A DNA stretch of 64,000 nt from Tahibacter harae (GCF_024437735.1 NZ_JANFQO010000005.1:62001-126000); one strand, 5' to 3'. Positions 31,777 through 40,881 are shown, numbered from the stretch's first letter. The notes: generated from the sequence alone by a model not told the origin. Numbers and translations: made by a program.

Positions 31777-33516
31777 TCAGCCCGCGGCCGGATCGTCGGC
31801 GAAATCGTCGGCAAACAGCTGGTCGTTCTCGAACGCGCCGGCGTCGCAGGTGCCGAACCGGTTGGGCTTGGCCTCGTCGCGGCAGCGCGGGCGCAGGTCG
31901 CGATCGCGGTAGCGGGCGGCATAGGCCGAGCTGTCGCAGAAGTCGGTCAGCGGCGAGTTGAAGCGCGGGCGCCAGCCGTTGGCCGCGCCCGGGCGCAGGA
32001 ACAGGTTGTTGTTCACGATTTCGGGCACGGTGTAGCTGCGCGTATGCGTGCCGGTGCCGGGCAGGCCGCCGCCGTCGCGCACCACGGCGCAGTCGCTGGT
32101 GTGGGCGCTGTACATGGTCCAGCCGTAGGGCGAATCGAGAAAGGCCGAGCTGTACACCGCCAGGGTGGTGCCGCTCTGGCCGATCAGGTCGATGGCGGCG
32201 CGTTCGATGCTGTCGGTGCCGCGGCGCAGGTTGTCGACAAAAGTGGTGTAGGCCAGGCTCAGGTCCGGCGGCGCCGACGGCAGCTGATAGCTGGCACGGA
32301 TCAGCGCGCCGGCCTGGCCGCTGATGTCGACGGCGCGGTTGCCGGTGAACAGCACGCCCTCGGTGCGCAGCACCGAGGCACCGTCGACCAGTACGGCCGC
32401 GGCGTCCTGGGCCCGGTTGTCGCGCACGATGGCCTGCGACAGCTCAGCCACGGCGCCGCTATACAAGGCCAGCGCGCCGCCGCGCGTGCCCGTGCTGACG
32501 CCGTCGCCGGCGCGGTTGTTGCTGAGGCGGGTACATTCCTTCGCCGGCGGGCAATACCAGGCGCGGTCGGCCGGCGCGTCGCGCAGCAGGGACAGGCGCG
32601 CCCCGTTGGTGGCGGCGATGCCGCCGCCGGCCGGTGCGTTGTTGCCGTCGACGATGAGTTCGCGCGCCTCCATCAGCGCAGAACTGCCGATCAGCAGGAT
32701 GCCCCCGCCCAGCGTACCGGCGCTGTTGCCTTCGACCCACGCGCCGTTCACGTCGTTGCGCGGCGGGATGGCGACGGGATTGCCCACCAGCAGTGTGCCG
32801 TTGCTGAGGTAGATGCCGCCGCCGGCGCCGCCGGCGGTGTTGTTGGCTATGCGCACGTTGTCGGACTCGATATGCAGCGCGCTGTCGTTGATGTTCAGCC
32901 CGCCGCCGCTGCCGGCCGCGGTATTGCCGAGGATGCGCGTGCCGTTGCGCAGCAGCACCCGGTAGTCGCCGTCGGGCGCCGGACCGCGCCGCGCGTAAAT
33001 GCCGCCGCCGCGGTTGGCGCGGTTGCCGCTCAGCTCGGTCTGAATCAGTTCCAGCGTCACGTAGGTCAGCGTGCCCGGGCTGAGCTGGATCGCGCCGCCG
33101 TCCACGGAAGGGCTGCCGCCGCCGCTCAGGCGCAGATCAATCAGGGTTACTTCGTATTCGCCGGCCGTGGCCGGTTCGATGCGCAGCAGCGGATCGGTGC
33201 CATTGCCGTTGATGAGCGCATACGGCTGGAATTCGTCCGCGCCCAGGCCGCAGGTGGAGAAACCGCCGCGGATCTCCACCGACTGGCTGGCAATGCGCAA
33301 GGCCTGGCCGGTATAGGCGGCGCCGTTGGTGACGATGATGATGTCCAGCCCCGGGCCGTTGAGCTGGGCCGACTGCAGCGCGGCGGCGATGCTGGTATGG
33401 GTGCAGCCGTACTGATCGTCGGCTGCGCCGACGGTGAACAGTTCGGCGTGGCCGGCACCCGCGGCGAGCAGGCCGGCCAGTGCGCAGAGCCGCGCGATCG
33501 GGTTGGCGAAAGACAT
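31777..33516 (-). CDS. Secreted right-handed beta-helix protein with choice-of-anchor-Q-like C-terminus
   Basis: The start at 33516 gives 579 residues with a signal peptide (about 1-24, ending GAGHA). A longer frame starting at 33543 is less likely. The body is a parallel beta-helix, with repeated motifs such as NRANRGGGIYA, GNTAAGSGGGLNI and NNTAGGAGGGIYL. The end (DRDLRPRC...CDAGAFE) resembles the choice-of-anchor Q signature. Such proteins are exported surface or extracellular proteins of unknown function, numerous in Rhodanobacteraceae. Cysteines are spread through it, consistent with oxidation outside the cytoplasm. The gene converges on sucD and diverges from nadE. Confidence 0.8.
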   Translation of the reverse strand: MSFANPIARLCALAGLLAAGAGHAELFTVGAADDQYGCTHTSIAAALQSAQLNGPGLDIIIVTNGAAYTGQALRIASQSVEIRGGFSTCGLGADEFQPYALINGNGTDPLLRIEPATAGEYEVTLIDLRLSGGGSPSVDGGAIQLSPGTLTYVTLELIQTELSGNRANRGGGIYARRGPAPDGDYRVLLRNGTRILGNTAAGSGGGLNINDSALHIESDNVRIANNTAGGAGGGIYLSNGTLLVGNPVAIPPRNDVNGAWVEGNSAGTLGGGILLIGSSALMEARELIVDGNNAPAGGGIAATNGARLSLLRDAPADRAWYCPPAKECTRLSNNRAGDGVSTGTRGGALALYSGAVAELSQAIVRDNRAQDAAAVLVDGASVLRTEGVLFTGNRAVDISGQAGALIRASYQLPSAPPDLSLAYTTFVDNLRRGTDSIERAAIDLIGQSGTTLAVYSSAFLDSPYGWTMYSAHTSDCAVVRDGGGLPGTGTHTRSYTVPEIVNNNLFLRPGAANGWRPRFNSPLTDFCDSSAYAARYRDRDLRPRCRDEAKPNRFGTCDAGAFENDQLFADDFADDPAAG

Positions 33517-33647
33517 CAGGAACACCTGCGGATGGCTGCGCAAGATTGCGTCGGCCTTCTGTTACGCAGTGGCGCGGCGCGGACCCGAACGTGGCGGCGG
33601 GGCGGCTGGGCTATGATGCGGCCCTCCTGTCCGTACGCCGCGATGCC

Positions 33648-35279
33648 ATGGCCGCCCTACGTCTTGCTCTCGCCCAGTTCGATTTTCCGGTAGGCGCGGT
33701 ACTGCAGAACGAAAAACGCATACTCGAACTGATCGCCGAGGCGCGCGACGTACACGGCGCCGGGCTGGTGCTGTTTCCCGAACTGGCCCTCAGCGGCTAT
33801 CCGCCGGAGGACTTGCTCTACCGTCCCGGTTTCCTGGCCGAATGCCAGGCGGCGATACAGCGCATCGCCGCCCAGGTCAGCGGCATCGTCGCCGTGGTCG
33901 GCTGGCCCGAATCGGCCGGTGCGGTGGTCTACAACGCGGCCAGCGTGCTGCGCGACGGCGCGGTGGAACGCACCTACCGCAAGCGCGAGCTGCCCAACTA
34001 CGCGGTGTTCGACGAGCGCCGCTATTTCGAGACCGATCCCGACGGCGAGCCCTGCGTGGTCGCGGTCGACGGCGTGCAGGTCGGCCTCATCATCTGCGAG
34101 GACCTGTGGTTCAGCGAGCCGCTGGCGGCCAGCGTACAGGCCGGCGCCGAGCTGGTGCTGGTGCCCAATGCCTCGCCGTTCGAGCGCGACAAGCACGCCC
34201 AGCGCGACGCCCTGCTGGCCGCGCGCGTCGCCGAGGCGCGCGTAGGCCTGGCCTATCTCAACGTGGTCGGCGGCCAGGACGCGCTGGTGTTCGACGGCGC
34301 CTCGGTGCTGGCCGACGGCGACGGCCATATCCATGCCGCCGCGGTCGCGTTCGAGGATCACTGGCTGCTGGCCGACTACGACAGCGCCACGCGCCGCTTC
34401 GCCCCGCGCCGCTGGCCGGCCGAGGCCGACGAAAGCCGCGATTCGCTGGCCTGGCGCGCGATCGTGCGCGGCACCCGCGACTACTGCCGCAAGAACGGTT
34501 TCAGCAGGGTCTGGCTGGGCCTGTCCGGCGGCATCGACTCGGCCCTGGTGCTGTGCATCGCGGTGGATGCGCTGGGCGCGCAGAACGTCACCGGCGTGCG
34601 CATGCCCTCGCGCTACACATCCGGCCTGAGCAACGACCTGGCCGACGAACAGGCGCGCGTGCTGGGCGTGAAGATCATCGAAGTGCCGATAGAGGCCCCG
34701 TTCCGCGGCTTCCTCGACGCGCTGGCGCCGCATTTCGCCGGCTCGGCCGTGGACACGACCGAGGAAAACCTGCAATCGCGCAGCCGCGGCGCCATCCTGA
34801 TGGCGCTGGCGAACAAGTTCGGCGGCCTGGTGCTGACCACCGGCAACAAGAGCGAATACGCCGTCGGCTACGCCACCATCTACGGCGACATGTGCGGCGG
34901 CTACGCGCCGATCAAGGATCTGTACAAGACCGAAGTTTTTGCGCTGGCGCGCTGGCGCAACGCTATCGCCGGTGCGCCGGTGATTCCCAACGAGGTGATT
35001 ACGCGGCCGCCTTCGGCGGAGCTGCGCGAGAACCAGACCGACCAGGATTCGCTGCCGCCCTACGACGTGCTCGACGCCATCCTGCTGCGCCACGTCGACC
35101 AGGAGCAGTCGCGCGACGAGATCGTCCGCGCCGGCTTCGACGCGGCCACGGTGGACCGCGTACTGCGCCTGGTGCGCATCAGCGAGTGGAAGCGGCACCA
35201 GTCCGCGCCGGGGCCGAAGGTGTCGCGCCGGGCGTTCGGGCGCGAGCGGCGCTATCCGATCACGTCGGGCTGGCGCTGA
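33648..35279 (+). CDS. nadE: Glutamine-dependent NAD+ synthetase
   Basis: The 543-residue protein joins an N-terminal nitrilase-type glutaminase domain to a C-terminal NAD synthetase domain. The glutaminase triad is visible as FPELALSGYPPEDL (Glu), KRELPNY (Lys) and IICEDLW (Cys). The synthetase P-loop is SGGIDS. It converts deamido-NAD to NAD using glutamine. The ATG at 33648 is preferred over upstream in-frame codons because it yields the conserved LRLALAQFDFPVG start. Long antisense frames here are shadows. Confidence 0.96.
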   Translation: MAALRLALAQFDFPVGAVLQNEKRILELIAEARDVHGAGLVLFPELALSGYPPEDLLYRPGFLAECQAAIQRIAAQVSGIVAVVGWPESAGAVVYNAASVLRDGAVERTYRKRELPNYAVFDERRYFETDPDGEPCVVAVDGVQVGLIICEDLWFSEPLAASVQAGAELVLVPNASPFERDKHAQRDALLAARVAEARVGLAYLNVVGGQDALVFDGASVLADGDGHIHAAAVAFEDHWLLADYDSATRRFAPRRWPAEADESRDSLAWRAIVRGTRDYCRKNGFSRVWLGLSGGIDSALVLCIAVDALGAQNVTGVRMPSRYTSGLSNDLADEQARVLGVKIIEVPIEAPFRGFLDALAPHFAGSAVDTTEENLQSRSRGAILMALANKFGGLVLTTGNKSEYAVGYATIYGDMCGGYAPIKDLYKTEVFALARWRNAIAGAPVIPNEVITRPPSAELRENQTDQDSLPPYDVLDAILLRHVDQEQSRDEIVRAGFDAATVDRVLRLVRISEWKRHQSAPGPKVSRRAFGRERRYPITSGWR

Positions 35280-35288
35280 GGCGCGGTC

Positions 35289-36278
35289 TCAACCGCCGTC
35301 GCGCTGGTCCAGGGCGATGCCGGCGGCGCCGAGCAGGCCCGGATTGGGATGGCGCACGGCGACGGTGGGAATCTGTTTCATGGTCGGCGTGAAGCGGCCC
35401 TTGGCGTCAAAGCGCGGGCGGAAGCCGCCGCGGCGCAGGGTGGGCAGCAGCGGATCGAGCAGGCCGCCGGCGAGGAATACGCCGTCCCAGGCGCCGTAGG
35501 CCAGCACCAGGTCGCCGGCGATGGCGCCGAGGATTTCGCCGAACAGGTCCACCGCGCGCACGGCCTGGGCGTCGCTGGCATCGGTCGCGGCCTGCATCAC
35601 CCGCTCGGGCGTATCCGCGCGCCGCGGGGCGCCGGCCAGGGCGCAGATCGCGCCGTAGAGATTGACCAGGCCGCTGCCGCAGATCACGCGCTCATTGGAG
35701 ACGCGGCCGTAGTCGCGGCGCAGCTCGTTGAAGATGGCGATTTCCTCGTCCGTGCCCGGGGCGAAGCTGAGATGGCCGCCTTCGGTCTCCAGCACGATGG
35801 CGCGGCCGCCGCGCAGCAGCAGCGCGCCCACGCCCAGGCCGGTGCCGGGCCCGACCACAGCGACGCAGCGGTCGCGGCGGCCGTCGAGTTCCGGCGCAGG
35901 CGGCGTGCCCAGGATTTCCAGATCCTCGCCGCGCAGCAGCGGCAGGCTGCGGCTCTGCGCGGCGAAATCGTTGACCACGCGCACCGAGTCCATGCCCAGC
36001 TGTGAGGCCACCGTCGCGGCCGAAACGCTCCAGGGCAGGTTGGTCAGCCGCACCTCGCCTGCATCGACCCGGCCGGCAATCGCAAACACCGCCTGCGGCG
36101 GGCGGGCGCCGACCTCATCCAGATACTTCGCCGCGGCTTCCCCCAGCGACGAGTGCTCGGCCGCGCGATAGCGGCGGACGCTGCCGGCACGCAGCGGCAC
36201 CTCGGCCGATTCGCACAGGGCGAAGCGCAGGTTGGTGCCGCCTATGTCGGCGAGCAGGATGAGGTTGGCATCGGACAT
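35289..36278 (-). CDS. glk: Glucokinase (ROK/Glk type)
   Basis: The 329-residue protein has LADIGGTNLRFA (phosphate 1), VVGPGTGLGVGALL (phosphate 2) and ETEGGHLSFAP, the landmarks of proteobacterial glucokinase. It phosphorylates glucose to glucose-6-phosphate. AGGAA precedes the ATG at 36278. It converges closely on nadE (9-bp gap) and diverges from the secreted-protein gene at 36523. Glucose-6-phosphate from Glk could, through phosphoglucomutase, feed RfbF; that link is inference. Confidence 0.93.
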   Translation of the reverse strand: MSDANLILLADIGGTNLRFALCESAEVPLRAGSVRRYRAAEHSSLGEAAAKYLDEVGARPPQAVFAIAGRVDAGEVRLTNLPWSVSAATVASQLGMDSVRVVNDFAAQSRSLPLLRGEDLEILGTPPAPELDGRRDRCVAVVGPGTGLGVGALLLRGGRAIVLETEGGHLSFAPGTDEEIAIFNELRRDYGRVSNERVICGSGLVNLYGAICALAGAPRRADTPERVMQAATDASDAQAVRAVDLFGEILGAIAGDLVLAYGAWDGVFLAGGLLDPLLPTLRRGGFRPRFDAKGRFTPTMKQIPTVAVRHPNPGLLGAAGIALDQRDGG

Positions 36279-36352
36279 TGCCGGTTTCCTACAGGCGGAC
36301 CCGCAAGCATAGCTGCGCCCGCGACCCCGCGCAGCCGCCGTTCCTGCATCCC

Positions 36353-36380
36353 ATCCCCAATCCCCCGTCCCCACTCCCGG
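36353..36380. repeat. Four tandem heptamers of NTCCCCN type
   Basis: ATCCCCA, ATCCCCC, GTCCCCA and CTCCCGG follow each other without gaps, in the 244-bp divergent region between glk and the secreted-protein gene. Similar C-rich/T heptamer tracts are, to my knowledge, recurrent in intergenic regions of Xanthomonadaceae genomes. No function is assigned. Confidence 0.55.
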
Positions 36381-36522
36381 CCCTTTGGCGGGATTCGCCG
36401 CGAAACCGTGTTCTTAGCGACTGGGGAGTGCCATCCGGGGAGCGGGGGCGTCCTGCGTGCGGCAGCTGCCGGGCTTCGGCCCGCGGCCGGCCGCGTCCAT
36501 CCAGTGCAACGTAGGAGTGAAC

Positions 36523-37209
36523 ATGAAAAGCAGATTTCTGATTCCGGCAGGGCTGGCCCTGCTGGCCGGCATGGCCTGCACCGCCCAGGCGGCGGTACCG
36601 CTGGCCGAGGCGGATTTCGCCGCCCCCGCGGCGCGCGTGGAAACCCCGGCGCGCAGCAGCGCGGCCGCCGCGCTGCGCCAGTTCGCGGCGCAGTTCCGCG
36701 GCGAGGCCGGCAGCCTGCCGCCGGGCTTCCCGCTGCAGGTCGGCGATGTGGCCGAGCTGGCCGATGCCAGCCTGGGCTACGGTTTTCAGGTCTACGACGT
36801 GGACGCCAACAGCCTGGCCGCCGGCAGCGGCCTCAGCGCCGCGGCGCGGGCCACCGGCACCTGGCGCTTCGCGGTGCTGCGCGGGGGCCGTCCCATCGGC
36901 CTGGTCACCCTGGTGCAGGAGGGTGACCAGTGGCAGGCGGTGTCCTTCGGCGGCGCCGGGCTGGTGCAGGAAATGGATGCGATCGTGCAATCCCAGGCGC
37001 GCGGGACCCAGCTGCGCTATCTGCGCCTGCCCCAGGCCACGGCGGATTTCATCGAAGTGCGCAGCGGCGACAAGGCCGCGCGCTTCGCACCGCTGCGGGC
37101 GGCGCGCGAAGCGCTGCTGCTCAAGGCACGGGTGGGCGATGGCCTGATGGCCGAAGCCGAACTGCTGCCTGAACTGCGCGATGCCGTCGCGCGCAACGTC
37201 GAACGCTGA
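36523..37209 (+). CDS. Secreted protein of unknown function, upstream partner of the C39-like protease
   Basis: The 228-residue product starts at the ATG with TAGGAG 8 bp upstream. It has a clear signal peptide (cleavage after about residue 23, AQA). The mature part is Ala/Arg-rich and I recognise no family. It includes GTWRFAVLRGGRPIGLVTLVQEGDQWQAVSFGG (landmark positions about 118-150), which looks like an antiparallel beta core. The papain-like protease follows after 14 bp, so the two are co-transcribed. An inhibitor, chaperone or substrate role is possible but unproven. Confidence 0.8.
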   Translation: MKSRFLIPAGLALLAGMACTAQAAVPLAEADFAAPAARVETPARSSAAAALRQFAAQFRGEAGSLPPGFPLQVGDVAELADASLGYGFQVYDVDANSLAAGSGLSAAARATGTWRFAVLRGGRPIGLVTLVQEGDQWQAVSFGGAGLVQEMDAIVQSQARGTQLRYLRLPQATADFIEVRSGDKAARFAPLRAAREALLLKARVGDGLMAEAELLPELRDAVARNVER

Positions 37210-37223
37210 AGCCGGGAGCCTCC

Positions 37224-37805
37224 ATGAAAGCCATTCTCCGTCATGCCGTGCTCGCCGCCCTGCTCGCCGCCAGCGCCAGCAGCTCCGCCGGGTACCGTTA
37301 TCTCAACGTGAACCTTGTCACCCAGGAACACAGCAACTGGTGCTGGGCCGCAGTCGCGGTCGACGTGCTGCGCTGGTACGGCTCCAATCCCAGCCAGTGC
37401 GGGGTGGTCAACTGGGCCTACGGCCGCAACGACGCCTGCGGCAACAGCGTATTCAACTGGAACTCCGGCGCGAACACGCCCAACGGAATGTACGGCCAGC
37501 GCGGCAGCATCCAGGCCATCCTGTCGAACTGGGGACTGTCCAGTTCCGGCTACGGCTACGCGCTGAGCTGGAACGCCGTGGTCAACGACGTCAACGCCAA
37601 CCGGCCTTTCGTGATGCGCTTCGGCTGGTACAGCGGCGGCGGCCACTTCATCGTCGGCTACGGCTACGACGACCGCAGCGGCACCCAGCGCGTGGCCTAT
37701 ATGAACCCCTGGCCGGGCGAGGGCTATACCTGGTCCAACTACAACTGGACCGTGTCGGCCGCCTACGACCACAGCTGGACCCACACCTTGCGCATGAACC
37801 GCTGA
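37224..37805 (+). CDS. Secreted papain-like cysteine protease (AvrRpt2/C39-like fold)
   Basis: The 193-residue protein has a signal peptide (about 1-22) and begins its mature domain with LVTQEHSNWCWAA, where the Cys is the nucleophile. GGHFIVGYGYDD carries the catalytic His and YMNPWPGEGY supplies the third residue. This is the compact AvrRpt2-type papain-like fold. Five or more Cys and many Trp/Tyr/Asn residues suit an extracellular enzyme. GGGAG lies before the ATG. It probably acts outside the cytoplasm, on a host, prey or self protein. Enzymatic activity is inferred from intact motifs. Confidence 0.85.
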   Translation: MKAILRHAVLAALLAASASSSAGYRYLNVNLVTQEHSNWCWAAVAVDVLRWYGSNPSQCGVVNWAYGRNDACGNSVFNWNSGANTPNGMYGQRGSIQAILSNWGLSSSGYGYALSWNAVVNDVNANRPFVMRFGWYSGGGHFIVGYGYDDRSGTQRVAYMNPWPGEGYTWSNYNWTVSAAYDHSWTHTLRMNR

Positions 37806-37821
37806 GGCCGGGCAACGGGTG

Positions 37822-37866
37822 CGCCGGCCGGATAGAGGGAGGGGTCCCTTGGGAATCCGGCCGGCG
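37822..37866. terminator. Candidate bidirectional hairpin terminator
   Basis: Perfect 12-bp arms (CGCCGGCCGGAT at 37822-37833 and its complement at 37855-37866) enclose a 21-base loop that can itself fold. It lies between two convergent genes, the cysteine protease and the Ser/Thr kinase. No clear T-tract follows, so termination efficiency is uncertain. Confidence 0.45.
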
Positions 37867-37910
37867 TCATCCTGGATTTGTCGCTTTTGTGATTTGTCCG
37901 GAAATTGCCG

Positions 37911-40214
37911 TCACGGCGCGCCGGCCAGCAGCCGGCGCGCCTGCTCGATCTGGTTGGCGCGGCAGTCCGGGCTGTCGCCGAGGCGGTCCAGGGCGGCGGC
38001 GAGCAGGGCCTGTCCCTGGGTACGGCCGGCCAGGCTCAGGGCCAGGCCGCGGCCCAGCTGCAATATGGTCAGGCGCTGGTGCTGCGGCGCGTACAGCGGC
38101 TCGGCCGCGGCGATCGCGGCGTCGAACAGCTCGATCGCGGCGGCGTAGCGCTGCTGCGCCAGGGCCAGGTCGGCGCGGTTTTCCAGCACGATGGCCTGTA
38201 CGAACGGCGTCGCCGCGCCGGGCGCCTGCAGGATGGCGTCGGCCCGGTCCAGCGCCTGCGCGGCGCCAGCCGTATCGCCCTGGCGCAGCAGGGCCATGCC
38301 GAGCACGGCCAGGCTCATCGCATGCCAGGGATGTTCCTCGCCCATTATCTGCGCCCGGCTCGCCGCGGCCAGGCGCAGCCATTCCACGCCTTCGGCGCGG
38401 CCGGCGCAGCTCAGCGCAAAGCCCAGATCGTGAGTCACCGTCAGCGTGGTCGGATGATGGGCGCCGTAGCGCAGGCTGAGCTGCTGCTGCAATTCGCGCA
38501 GCAGGGTCACGGCCTCGTCGTAGCGGCCCAGGCCGACCAGGGCGGTCTCGATGGCGATATGCGTTTCCAGCGTGAACGGATGATCCGCGCCGCGCCCGGC
38601 GATGTAGATGTCGCGCGCCTGCTGCGCGTGCTCCAGCGCCGGCGCGAAATGGCCCAGGCGCGATTCGCACAGGCTTAGGCCCATGTAGGTGTCGGCGCGG
38701 GAATCCGGCGGCATCTGCGCGGTGCGCGGCAGCAGGGCGAGGAAGCGCTGCTCGCACAGGATGAATTCCTCGCGCAGGAAGGCAGCGCGGGCGATCTGGT
38801 TGTCGATATCGGCGACCAGCACGGCCGTCTCGCCCAGCGAGGCGGCGGCGTCGGCGCGCAGCGCGCGCAGGTCGTTCTCGTTGTGCGCCAGGTTCTGCGC
38901 GCCTATGCGCACCTGGCTCTGGATCAGGCGCGCCTGCAGCACGCTGGCATGGCCGCTGCCGCGCGCTTCGCCCAGGCGCGCGATGGCGCGGCCCAGGGCG
39001 ATCTCGGCCAGTTCGTAGCGGCCCAGGCCGGCCAGGGAGCGGCCCAGGCTGAGGTCGATCTCGCCGGCGACCTCGGGCATGCCGGACAGGCGCTGCTCGA
39101 CCTTTTCCAGCGCGCCGGCCATCAGCTCGGCCACGCGGATGTCGCCGCTGCCGTGCTGCAGCGGGTCGGCGCCGGGCAGGAAATCCTCGTTGATGAAGCG
39201 GTTCACCGCCTGGGCCACTTCGCGCGCCTGCTCGGCCGCGTCGCGCTGGCGCGCGAGCTTGAGCATGAAGCCGGCGATCACGGCGAAGAACGCCGTCAGC
39301 GCCAGGCCGGCGGCGAGCGATCCCAGCGGATAGGCCTGCAGCAGCAGATGCGCGCGATGCAGCAGGCTGGGCGGCCGCGCGCCCACCGGCTGGTAGGCCA
39401 GCAGCCGGCGCAGGTCGGCCTGCAATGCCGAGGCGGTGGCGTAGCGCCGGGCCGGGTCGTCGGCCATGGCCTTGGCCACGATCGCGCCCAGATCGCGCGG
39501 CGCCGGCCCGCGTCCCGCCGCCAGAACTTCGTGCAGCAGCCGGCCCAGCTGCCAGACGTCGGACGCCACCTGGGGCACGGCGCCGGCCAGTTGTTCCGGG
39601 CTGGCATAGCCCGGCGTGAAGGCGCGCCGGGCGTCGGTATCCGACAGCAGCGTGGCGATGCCGAAATCCAGCAGCTTGGCGCGGCCGTCGGCGTCCACGC
39701 GCACATTGTCCGGCTTGATGTCCCGGTGCAGCAGCAGGCGGCCGTGGGCGAACTGCACCGCATCGACCACCGGCAGCAGCAGCTGCACGCATTCGCGCCA
39801 GCCCAGGCCGTGCGCGGCCGCGTGGCGATCCACGGCTTCGCCTTCCACATGCTCCATCGCGAACCAGAGATGGCCGTCCTCGCCGTGGCCGCCGTCGAGC
39901 AGGCGCGCGATATGCGGATGGCGCAGGCCGGCGAGGATCTGGCGCTCGTGCCGGAACAGCTGCAGCGCGGCCGTGTCCAGACGGCCCTGGGGCAGCCATT
40001 TGATGGCGACGTCCTGCTCGTACTCGCCGTCGGCGCGGCAGGCCAGATAGACGATGCCCATGCCGCCGCGGGCGATCTCGCGCACGATGCGGAACGGCCC
40101 CAGCGTGGCGCCGGGCTGCAGTTCGGCCAGGCCGGCCGAATGCAGCAGGCTGCGCACCAGCGCACCCTGCAGCAGCCGGCCTGGTTCGAACATGCGCTCG
40201 ATCAGGCCGGACAT
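37911..40214 (-). CDS. Membrane Ser/Thr protein kinase with periplasmic TPR region
   Basis: The 767-residue protein has an N-terminal Hanks-type kinase domain: glycine loop ARGGMG, Lys72, HRD with Asp165, and DFG at 183-185. One membrane helix follows near residues 290-312, then a roughly 450-residue helical, TPR-like C-terminus. It resembles PknS/PknT kinases that pair with ECF43-type sigma factors in xanthomonads and vibrios. The gene starts 7 bp after the ECF stop, so the two are co-transcribed. The probable job is to phosphorylate that sigma factor when the TPR part senses a signal. The trigger and regulon are unknown. Confidence 0.92.
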   Translation of the reverse strand: MSGLIERMFEPGRLLQGALVRSLLHSAGLAELQPGATLGPFRIVREIARGGMGIVYLACRADGEYEQDVAIKWLPQGRLDTAALQLFRHERQILAGLRHPHIARLLDGGHGEDGHLWFAMEHVEGEAVDRHAAAHGLGWRECVQLLLPVVDAVQFAHGRLLLHRDIKPDNVRVDADGRAKLLDFGIATLLSDTDARRAFTPGYASPEQLAGAVPQVASDVWQLGRLLHEVLAAGRGPAPRDLGAIVAKAMADDPARRYATASALQADLRRLLAYQPVGARPPSLLHRAHLLLQAYPLGSLAAGLALTAFFAVIAGFMLKLARQRDAAEQAREVAQAVNRFINEDFLPGADPLQHGSGDIRVAELMAGALEKVEQRLSGMPEVAGEIDLSLGRSLAGLGRYELAEIALGRAIARLGEARGSGHASVLQARLIQSQVRIGAQNLAHNENDLRALRADAAASLGETAVLVADIDNQIARAAFLREEFILCEQRFLALLPRTAQMPPDSRADTYMGLSLCESRLGHFAPALEHAQQARDIYIAGRGADHPFTLETHIAIETALVGLGRYDEAVTLLRELQQQLSLRYGAHHPTTLTVTHDLGFALSCAGRAEGVEWLRLAAASRAQIMGEEHPWHAMSLAVLGMALLRQGDTAGAAQALDRADAILQAPGAATPFVQAIVLENRADLALAQQRYAAAIELFDAAIAAAEPLYAPQHQRLTILQLGRGLALSLAGRTQGQALLAAALDRLGDSPDCRANQIEQARRLLAGAP

Positions 40215-40221
40215 GGCGGCG

Positions 40222-40773
40222 TCACGCCACCAGCAGGTTCTGCAGACGCTCCCGCGCCTGGGCCCACAGCCGCTGTACCGAGCGCAGCGGGATGCGCAGG
40301 GCTTCGGCGGTCTCCACTTCGGTCAGGCCGCCGAAGATGCGGCAGTCGACCACGCGCACCAGGCGCTCGTCCTCCTTGCCCAATTGTTCCAGCACGGATT
40401 CCACGCCCAGCAGTTCCTCGGCCTCGCGGTCGGCGGCGAGGTCGTGCTGGTCCAGCGTGGTGTGTTCGGCGCCGCCGCCGCGCTTGGCCGCCATGCGGTC
40501 GCGGGCGTGGTTGACCAGGATCTGGCGCATGGCGCGCCCGGCCAGGGCGAGGAAGTGCGAGCGGTTGCCGATGCCGTTCTCGCCGCCGCTGCCGGCGATG
40601 CGCAGGTAGCACTCGTGCACCAGCGCGGTGGCGTTGAGGGTATTGGCCTTGCCCGAGGTATTGGCGCAGCGCGCCAGGCGCAGCAGGTCGTCGTAGAGCA
40701 GGGCGACGACCTGTTGCCAGGCGGCTTCGTCGCCGCCGTGAGCCTGCTCCAGCAACAGCGTGATCTGACTCAT
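40222..40773 (-). CDS. ECF-type sigma factor (ECF43-like, kinase-linked)
   Basis: The 183-residue protein has sigma-2 (about residues 25-95) and sigma-4 (about 125-180) regions. The usual acidic motif in region 2.2 (DAED-like) is replaced here by Asn47-Ala-Thr49-Ala, followed by LVHECYLR. In the characterised ECF43 factors EcfP and EcfK, this acidic motif is missing and phosphorylation of a threonine by a neighbouring kinase restores RNA polymerase binding. Thr49 is therefore a candidate phosphosite. No anti-sigma factor is present next to the gene, which fits that model. Confidence 0.9.
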   Translation of the reverse strand: MSQITLLLEQAHGGDEAAWQQVVALLYDDLLRLARCANTSGKANTLNATALVHECYLRIAGSGGENGIGNRSHFLALAGRAMRQILVNHARDRMAAKRGGGAEHTTLDQHDLAADREAEELLGVESVLEQLGKEDERLVRVVDCRIFGGLTEVETAEALRIPLRSVQRLWAQARERLQNLLVA

Positions 40774-40828
40774 GCCTATTCCCCGTCAGCGGCGGCCAGG
40801 CGGGGAAGCCTGCATCCCCGGAACACTA

Positions 40829-40852
40829 CGCAGGCGGAGTTTATCGCCTGCG
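40829..40852. repeat. Hairpin between bamD and the ECF gene
   Basis: Eight-base arms CGCAGGCG and CGCCTGCG surround an 8-base A/T-rich loop, 30 bp downstream of the bamD stop (minus strand). No T-tract follows. It could be a weak bamD terminator or a transcript-stabilising hairpin ahead of the ECF gene. Confidence 0.3.
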
Positions 40853-40881
40853 CCGGGCTTCCGGGGCGCTTCGCGTGCGGA

